Below, one piece after another: positions 57,855-64,000 of a stretch of DNA of 64,000 nucleotides (position 1 is its first letter; every line of letters starts with the position of its first letter). The position numbers and the translations under genes are program-made. The notes under the pieces are model-generated. The model made no database searches, had not been told where the DNA came from, and saw only the letters and a list, made by a program, of their open reading frames with translations. Source of the DNA: Rusavskia elegans. Taxonomy: Eukaryota > Ascomycota > Lecanoromycetes > Teloschistales > Teloschistaceae. Location of the stretch: contig SAUG01000098.1 of NCBI GenBank assembly GCA_011316305.1, forward strand, positions 62,001 to 126,000, written 5' to 3'.

Positions 57855-58798
57855 GCTGATAATAGACTTAAGAGGGCAGACTGCGATTGTGACAGGTTCG
57901 TGATATATTCATTTTACCAGAACCCAAGGGCCAACTGAGCTTGCGAAGATAATTAGGGGGTACTTCCAGGATTAGCTTCGCTGCAGCCAAGATTCTTTCC
58001 TCTCTGGGCGCTAATGTTCACATTTTCGACACCACGCCTCTAGACAAAGCGGATGCAGATTGTAACCCGCAATTGATGGTCTACCAGTGTGATGTCACGT
58101 CTTGGATCGAAATACGCAGCGCGTTTTGAGTCTGTAGGACCCACTGATCTCGTCTTCGCAAATGCCGGAATTTAGGAGAGAACGAATTATTTCACCGACG
58201 TCTTGGACGAGGATGGCAGCCTCTAGGAACCCCCGTCTATGGCTCATGGATATCAATCTCAAAAGCGTACTGTATACGATCCAAACTGGCTCGGTTCACC
58301 ATGAAGCAACGGAAGTCAAAAGGTAGCATAGTAATCACAACAAGCGCAACAGCGTTTGTTCCGTGGCAGTCACTAGCGATATACATTTCGGCCAAATTTA
58401 GCGGCAAGTATCTTCCTTGTAGACAGACACTATTTGATCGAGCTCTGATGTGACCGGCCGTCTCAGCTTGTTGGAATGGTTGGTCTTTACGCTCGTTCCT
58501 CATTTGTGATGGTATTACCATTAATGCTGTCGCATCTGGCGCCACTATTACCGAATTACTTCCCAGCAATCTACTGGAGGCTGTCAAAGCAATCGGGGCG
58601 CTGATCAGCACTGCTGATACTGCTGCTAAAGCGTTGGTGTACTCCGCTACTGCGACTGAGTCCCGGCGCGTGGAGGACTATGGCGAGGATAAAGTCGAGG
58701 AAAGGGAAGTTGAGATAGAATGGAATGGAAGGGTGATCGTTGTGTTGGAAGATACATATACGGAAGTAGAAGAGCCTTACGCGATATTTAAGGAGTAG
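57855..58798 (+). pseudogene. Decayed short-chain dehydrogenase/reductase 2
   Basis: A second SDR remnant in the same orientation 0.6 kb downstream. Pieces: LRGQTAIVTG before a likely intron, SFAAAKILSSLGANVHIFDT, CDVTSW, DLVFANAGI followed by a stop, LMDINLKSV, then KGSIVITTSATAF. The C-terminal part is well kept: INAVASGATITELLPSN, KALVYSATATESRRVEDYG and GRVIVVLEDTYTEVEEPYA to a stop at 58,798. Several stops and frameshifts separate the blocks. The C-terminal extension is unlike SDR 1, so the two are not recent duplicates. Confidence 0.72.
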
Positions 58799-60451
58799 CT
58801 GGTTGGGGGAGGAAAACGCAAAGCTGTTCAGGTCGCAGCAGGTTGCAACGGATGGCAGAGAGTAGGGAGTTGGGCAACAACATAGTAGATGTTTTTTTTT
58901 TTTGGCTACGAGATGACTATGGTTCACCCTCTTGTTGGAAATCCTTGCGACTACCTTTTTATCGAAACGAGCGTTCGTTGCTCCCTTTCGGACCGTAATC
59001 TTAGGTTGTGCTTCACAGAAGAGGAGACTTGTGGCGCGCTCAGCCGAGTCACATGTACATCTAGCCGACGATCAAGTAAAGATGGATACTGAAGACGTAG
59101 GTGGCTTCGTGTAGAGACTTCTGGGGGAAAGGGGGTGAAGGGCATTTCCCTCACCATCAATCAGGAAGAGCAAGGTTAGCAAACGACAAGCGTACTCGAT
59201 CCGATCGTCCTTGGCCATTGGAAAGTATAGGCAAGTCACTCTTGAGAATCCCGCCTTCAGGAATTTGATCCTAGACTTCTGGTGTGAAAACGTGAGGACC
59301 CGGGTCTAAGCTCACTGCAACTGGATTGGTGGACACGATGGTCTGAAAGGCTTGTGAGCGAGCATGTACACCGTCGAAGGAATGATAGTCGTACCCCTGC
59401 TGGCAGGAAATGCGATTCGACCGTGTCGACACCTTCTGCAACGACCCGGGGCAAAGCAAACGGCAATGGCGGATGGATGCGTAAACCTTCGACGATGACT
59501 GCGTGCAGCGATCTAGAAACCCTTCCCCCTTCATAGAGTTCACTTTATAAACCTCTGCTGGCCTTGTCAAGAATCCTATATATCTTTCCAGGATTTTGTT
59601 GTATTGAAAGACAACTCGTTCGGCGCGGTCCGAAAGACGAGATCTAGATACACCAAGTTAATACTATGTCCTAGATGCGAGAGCGCATTTAACATACCAT
59701 ATTTTCGTATGCAAGTCCAGAACACGCCTTGGCTGTCGGCCGCTGAGAAACTAGTTGCAATACGGAAACTACGACAGATAAGTCTCCAGTGAAGCGCCCC
59801 GCGGCAGTTCACAGGTACTAGTCTCTCTCTGCCTACAATTACTGATAGCGGAGCTTCGTGGCCCGGGCATTGTGCTAAAGGGTGATAACGGCGTTGTAGA
59901 TTCCCTTGCTGAACAGAAGGATAAGAACCTTCAAGGAAGATAAGAATACAGAATGGTGTCTGACGTTCATAGAAAAGGACTTTAACAAAGCTATCGGTAG
60001 AAGGCGTGTAGGCGTACACTTCTATTGATTGTATGAGTGTGGAGGGCCCTATTTGAAATGGGGTCTGGTAGGACCATATTTAGAGAGACGACCGATAAGC
60101 GGTCGTTACCACGATCAAGGCAAGGGCGAAGTAAGCCGTTTTATATAAGCAGACACCAAGGAAAGCATTGGCAATGGAGCCGGTTATCAACTTAATATCA
60201 CAAGAAGAAGCCTGCAATCTTCGATGTGTGGTCGATTTGGTTGATCTTTGCGACGGAATCCTAACCGCAAGAGGTCATTTACCGGTGCTAAGATGCAAAG
60301 TCGAGGTCTGTATATGTTGTTCATTATTAGTGTATATGAGTGGTCTAGGTTCTAAACAATAGAGTCAGCTAATATGCTGCCCGCAGTACCTAGTTGCGAT
60401 TCAATATCAGTACGTAATGTAACATGCAGCACCACTTTCACTTGCGTTACC
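58799..60451. other. Intergenic, no gene recognised
   Basis: About 1.6 kb with short frames only. No repeat structure seen apart from a poly-T tract near 58,892. Confidence 0.4.
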
Positions 60452-62505
60452 TCATCTTGCCTGCCTCGGCGCATTCGTTTCAATGCCCCCATACCCCTTA
60501 CTCCCTTCCAACATCCCCCATGGCGCAAACGCATTCCCACTCTTCCCCAAAACCCCCTTAAGTTCCGGAAAATGCCTCCCCAGCACATCCTTCATCCCCA
60601 TCTCCTGCACCCACTTCAACCCCTCCTTCGTATATGTCTCCTCATTCCACTGCCCCGCAATGAACCGATCACTCTTCAACCTCCTACTCGCCATCAATAT
60701 AAAAACGCGAAACGCCGTATCACTGAACCCGAACCCCTTCGGCAGGGGCTCGGAATGCGATCCAATCAGTGCGTCGACGAGTTCGATATCGCCATTATAG
60801 GCGGCGGAAAGGGATTCAGCGAGCGGGGCGTTGCCGCCAGTGAGTTCCAGGAAAGTGCGCGGGGCGGGCATGCGGAGGAGGCGGCGGAATTGGTTGTAGC
60901 GGGGGATGGCGCGTTCGCGGTCGCGGAGAAGGTCAACGGTTCCCATGTCTCTGTGGAGGCCGTCGGGGGTGGTAAGGTTGCGGAGGAAGGAGGGGTAGTT
61001 GTTGTTTGTGATGGCGCCCGGGTAGTTGATGCCGAAGGAGTAGAAGGTGTCTGCGAAGGTCATACCTTCTTTATCTTGACTACCGTTGAGTGGGGTTTGG
61101 GCTTTGGAGAAGAGGGTTTCTTCGACGGGAATGGTGCGTTTGTGTTCTCCGGACTTGGCGGAGAAGAAAGCGATGGTGTCAGGGATTAAGGAGTGCATGC
61201 GGTAGACGGAGACGAATTCCTCAGTTAGGGAGTAGGGGGCGCCGAAATGGTTGACGCCGGAGCCGGGGATGCCGCTGATGACTTCGCTGGTTGGGGAGAT
61301 ACGGCCAAGGAGTTTGGTAAGAGATTCGCCAACGAGACCCCACCAGTTTGCGTTCATGCCGATTTTGAGGGCCGGGTGGGCGAGGATAGCGGGTGTCCAT
61401 TCGACGGTGTGGATCTTGGCCATGAGGGCGCAGTTGACGAGGCGGGCTTTGTCGAAGATTTGATCGCCGGTCCATTCTGGGTGGGCGGTGCGAATGGCGT
61501 CGCAGATGGAGTTGTGCTCCATAGCGAAGAGAGTATGCAACATTTCCATTCCGATCCACCAATTGTTGTTGAACCCGGTGAGAGGATTTCCATCAGCATC
61601 GCGAGGGAGGAATTGCGCGCGGCCGTCGCTGGTCAGGAGAAGCTTGCCGTCGTTGAGCATGTTTCGCAAAGATTTGGTCGCAGCCTCACTGGAACCGTAG
61701 ATTTGGGAGCTATCCCACCATGCTGTATTGGTGTTCTTGTATCCTGGACAGTTAAGATCAGTCTTGTGTAGGACCTCATCTTCCTTCGTGCGTGGCAGCT
61801 CCATTTTGCCATGTGACCAATGGTCACCCTTAGGAAGGGGTATCTCGTAGTTCTCGCCACTCTGTGATCCATTAGCATATGAACCCTATCGCTATCCTAT
61901 TTCATGATGGATCGAAGTTCTTTGTTCTTAGAATTGAGATAAAAAACCAACGCGCCAGGACCCTGATCGAGGACCTCAATACCGCACGGAAAGAAAATGA
62001 ACGGAAAACGTACACTTTCATGGGCAAACCAATCATGCGTCTGAAACTGGATCCACGCCGCCGCCAGTAAATTCAGCGACGTAGCTGGGATGAAAGCCTT
62101 CCGCGCCATGAAGCGCTCACTCAGCATTCTTGGATTTGGGTTCCATAGCTCCTCCTCAGTCGGCTTGGGTGTCAATTGCCTGGGAAAGTTTCGCCCAAAT
62201 CGCATCCCAGCGCAGCCCATCCGGGGCATCTCGGTGGAATTGAATTTACCATCCGAGTTTCGTGCATGCTCGAATCGTTTGTCGGTCATGGGGTCGGTGC
62301 TCTGGTTCCCTTGGGCTGTTCCGGAAGCATAGCCATCGTGTAGGTTGTATTGACGAAGCTCAATTCGAAGAGCGTCGAGATTGACAGCACCCAGGAAACT
62401 TGGGAGCTTGTGCCATGCGACAAATTTGTTGACATAATGGAAAAGATTGACCAACAAGCGTTCGCTCAAACCGGCTTTGTAGCTGGGTACTACGACTGGC
62501 TCCAT
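60452..62505 (-). CDS. Animal-type heme peroxidase, fatty-acid alpha-dioxygenase-like
   Basis: Two exons (62,505-62,014 and 61,861-60,452) across a 152-nt intron give 633 residues, close to the size of plant alpha-dioxygenases. The distal heme region is WIQFQTHDWFAHES. The catalytic/proximal region is FVSVYRMHSLIPD, with both the radical Tyr and the heme-ligating His present. Other family blocks: NTAWWDSSQIYGSS, HNSICDAI, HTVEWTPAILAHPALKIGMN and ANWWG, and NAPLAESLSAAYNGDIE. Plant alpha-dioxygenases add O2 at C2 of fatty acids to give 2-hydroperoxides; fungal members of this peroxidase superfamily also include the psi/linoleate oxygenases, which have a longer fused architecture not present here. 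There is no signal peptide. It is divergently arranged with a heme-thiolate peroxidase 754 bp away. Confidence 0.88.
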
Positions 62506-63259
62506 AACGACTTCACGTGCCTCTAAAGACTTGAATGAGAAGGAAAGATTGAGTAGGAAACATGGAAATAGAGATGAGTATTTAATACTATGAGTATTGG
62601 ACGTAGATAGGTTCCTTCCGGGTCAGCCTCCGTCAGCTGACTGGGCTGAGGCTTCGAGATCCAACATGAGGCCCGACACCCATCTTCGCGGTCAAGATTA
62701 TTTCAGACAATCTCAGCGGCTATCCGTTCGACTTGGCGGAGTAGGCATCCGATACCTCAACTGCTGGCCTAATCGAATACCCTAACAACGCACAAAATGG
62801 GAGGCTTAGGGGCCGGATTTCTCCGCTCACCGCGTGCCATCCGGTACCATAAGAGATGAGTCACGTCGACCAACTGATGTATTGCCGTCGACGATGGTTG
62901 GGGACCATGTAACGGTGAAGAAGGCTATGTGACAGTAAGCTTAGTGTCGGATGTGCTGACAGGCTCGGTCATGGATGTGGCGGCCACTTTCCCGCAGCCC
63001 CTCTTCAGCTCCCATCAGCTTCAACAAATGCGCTGACCAGTCTTCGTGTTCGAACCAAATCTTGAAAGCCTCACCGTTCTCGGCTCGTAGGGTTCGCGCA
63101 CGTTGATAATCGTAATTGGATGTGATTCTAATTATGGCCACACGAGCCTTCAAACCATCTCTTCCTTCTCCGGTCGGGCCAGTGATCAATCATTATATTT
63201 ACAGCAGTATCCTGTCAATGTGATGGCAATCCTGGTTATAACGCGACAGACTTCCGACC
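62506..63259. promoter_or_regulatory. Shared intergenic region of a divergent gene pair
   Basis: The 754 bp between the alpha-dioxygenase-like gene (minus) and the heme-thiolate peroxidase (plus) must hold both promoters. It contains repeat fragment C (62,744-62,769). No specific binding site is claimed. Confidence 0.5.
62744..62769 (+). repeat. Dispersed 26-bp repeat fragment, copy C
   Basis: Reads GGCATCCGATACCTCAACT then GCTGGCC. The upstream flank (TTCGACTTGGCGGA) is shared with copy E at 48,839, showing that the repeat is longer than the core. Confidence 0.55.
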
Positions 63260-64000
63260 ATGCATTTGACACTGACCAATGTTTTCCAGAACCTCTTCAC
63301 CAGTGGGTTCCAGGAGGTACCTCCGGCCAAGTCCCTCGAGGATGAAGATCATACGTACATTCGCGGCGACATTGGTAATCGGAGTCCCTGTCCCGGACTG
63401 AACGCGCTGGCAAACCAAGGCTTCCTGTACTTACCGCCCACTCTTTGAACCCCTTGGAGTAGATTGACTAACTCGCAGACAGCCCACGGGATGGAAAGGA
63501 TATCACCCCAGCCCAGGTCGAACACGCACTCATGACAGCGTTGCACATGGATAGGCTCGCAGCCAGGTCGCTGACCAGCGCTCTCCCTCCACTGTGCCGT
63601 CCCGATGGCACATTTGATCTGATCGACACGCGGCGGCACAATGTGATCGAGCACGACTCTTCCTTTACCCGTCTCGACTTCCACCAAGGCGACAACTACA
63701 CGTTCCAGCCGGCCATGCTTCAAGCAATGATCGACGACGCCGACGGAGGACCAGTGACTCTGCGATCACTGGCCAAGACATTCATCCGGCGGAACAAGGA
63801 GAGTCGAGCTGCGGGTGCGCCGCGATTACCATTGGGCCTGTGGTTTATTCGGCTGTTCCAAGCGGTGGGAGTCATGAACACAGCACAGACAGGCGGAGTG
63901 TTGAGCAAGGAGCTGTTGGAAGCGGTGTTTGCCGAGGAGAGGTTCCCGGATGTGATTCTCAACAATCCGAAGCCACGGACGGTGTTCACGTTGCTTGGGA
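63260..64000 (+). CDS. Heme-thiolate peroxidase (chloroperoxidase/peroxygenase family), 3' end cut
   Basis: Exon 1 (63,260-63,426) and the start of exon 2 (63,483 onward) are joined across a 56-nt intron; the window ends inside the gene. The join gives NRSPCPGLNALANQGFLPRD, whose Pro-Cys-Pro holds the heme-ligating Cys. Exon 2 continues with ITPAQVEHALMTALHM, then HNVIEHDSSFTRLDFHQGDN; the Glu-His-Asp triplet is the peroxide-cleaving acid region of the family. Next come DADGGPVTLRSLAKTFIRRN and MNTAQTGGVLSKELLEAVFA. These enzymes use hydroperoxides to halogenate, peroxidise or oxygenate substrates. No signal peptide is obvious with the start at 63,260, so the form may be intracellular or an upstream exon is missing. 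Confidence 0.88.

Noticed and set aside
60374..61189. 271-codon plus-strand frame
   Set aside because: Antisense shadow of the alpha-dioxygenase-like gene.
61879..62013. Continuation of exon 1 of the alpha-dioxygenase-like gene as coding
   Set aside because: Reading on past GTACGT gives a hydrophobic run ending in a stop, whereas splicing joins two matching halves of the family.

Overview
The window is nuclear DNA of a filamentous ascomycete (Pezizomycotina). Short GT..AG introns (mostly 46-120 nt) interrupt most genes. The gene families are typical of this group: rhodopsin-domain membrane proteins, Cys-rich secreted proteins, heme-thiolate peroxidases and an expanded RBR ubiquitin ligase family. 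A long AT-rich tract shows the CpA/TpG loss expected of repeat-induced point mutation (RIP). The protein repertoire fits a dothideomycete, possibly Mycosphaerellales, but that placement is an inference.

Layout. 1-2114 is the 3' end of a conserved HECT ubiquitin ligase, the only clear core housekeeping gene at the left edge. 2.1-10.4 kb is sparse: a G-rich gap, a broken copy of a local paralogous family, an RBR ubiquitin ligase and a Mid2-like single-pass membrane protein. 10,467-22,708 is a nested retrotransposon: a Ty1/Copia element with 219-bp LTRs and target duplication CGGTG, split by a Ty3/Gypsy element (14,942-21,575) with 432-bp LTRs and target duplication GAGGA. Both lie on the minus strand and both are heavily RIP-mutated. 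22.7-37.6 kb holds accessory genes: two secreted-protein candidates, a decayed F-box gene, a small conserved protein, a 622-bp terminal-inverted-repeat element, an HSL-type alpha/beta hydrolase, a rhodopsin-domain membrane protein, a membrane-anchored unknown and a PD-(D/E)XK nuclease-like protein. 38.7-45.1 kb carries four more copies of the family broken at 4.6-5.6 kb; two are intact. 45.5-58.8 kb mixes a Cys-rich secreted protein, a SAM methyltransferase, another secreted protein and a BLOC-1 subunit with decayed genes (rhodopsin-like, GMC oxidoreductase, two short-chain dehydrogenases). The right edge has a divergent pair: a fatty-acid alpha-dioxygenase-like heme protein and a heme-thiolate peroxidase cut by the window end.

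Taken together this looks like a fast-evolving, repeat-flanked accessory segment. Gene birth and decay are both visible: five copies of one orphan F-box-like family, several broken metabolic genes, several secreted proteins and recurring fragments of a dispersed repeat. The most notable items are the exactly delimited nested LTR elements with RIP boundaries inside the LTRs, the orphan 'ECYG' family, and the alpha-dioxygenase/peroxidase pair.
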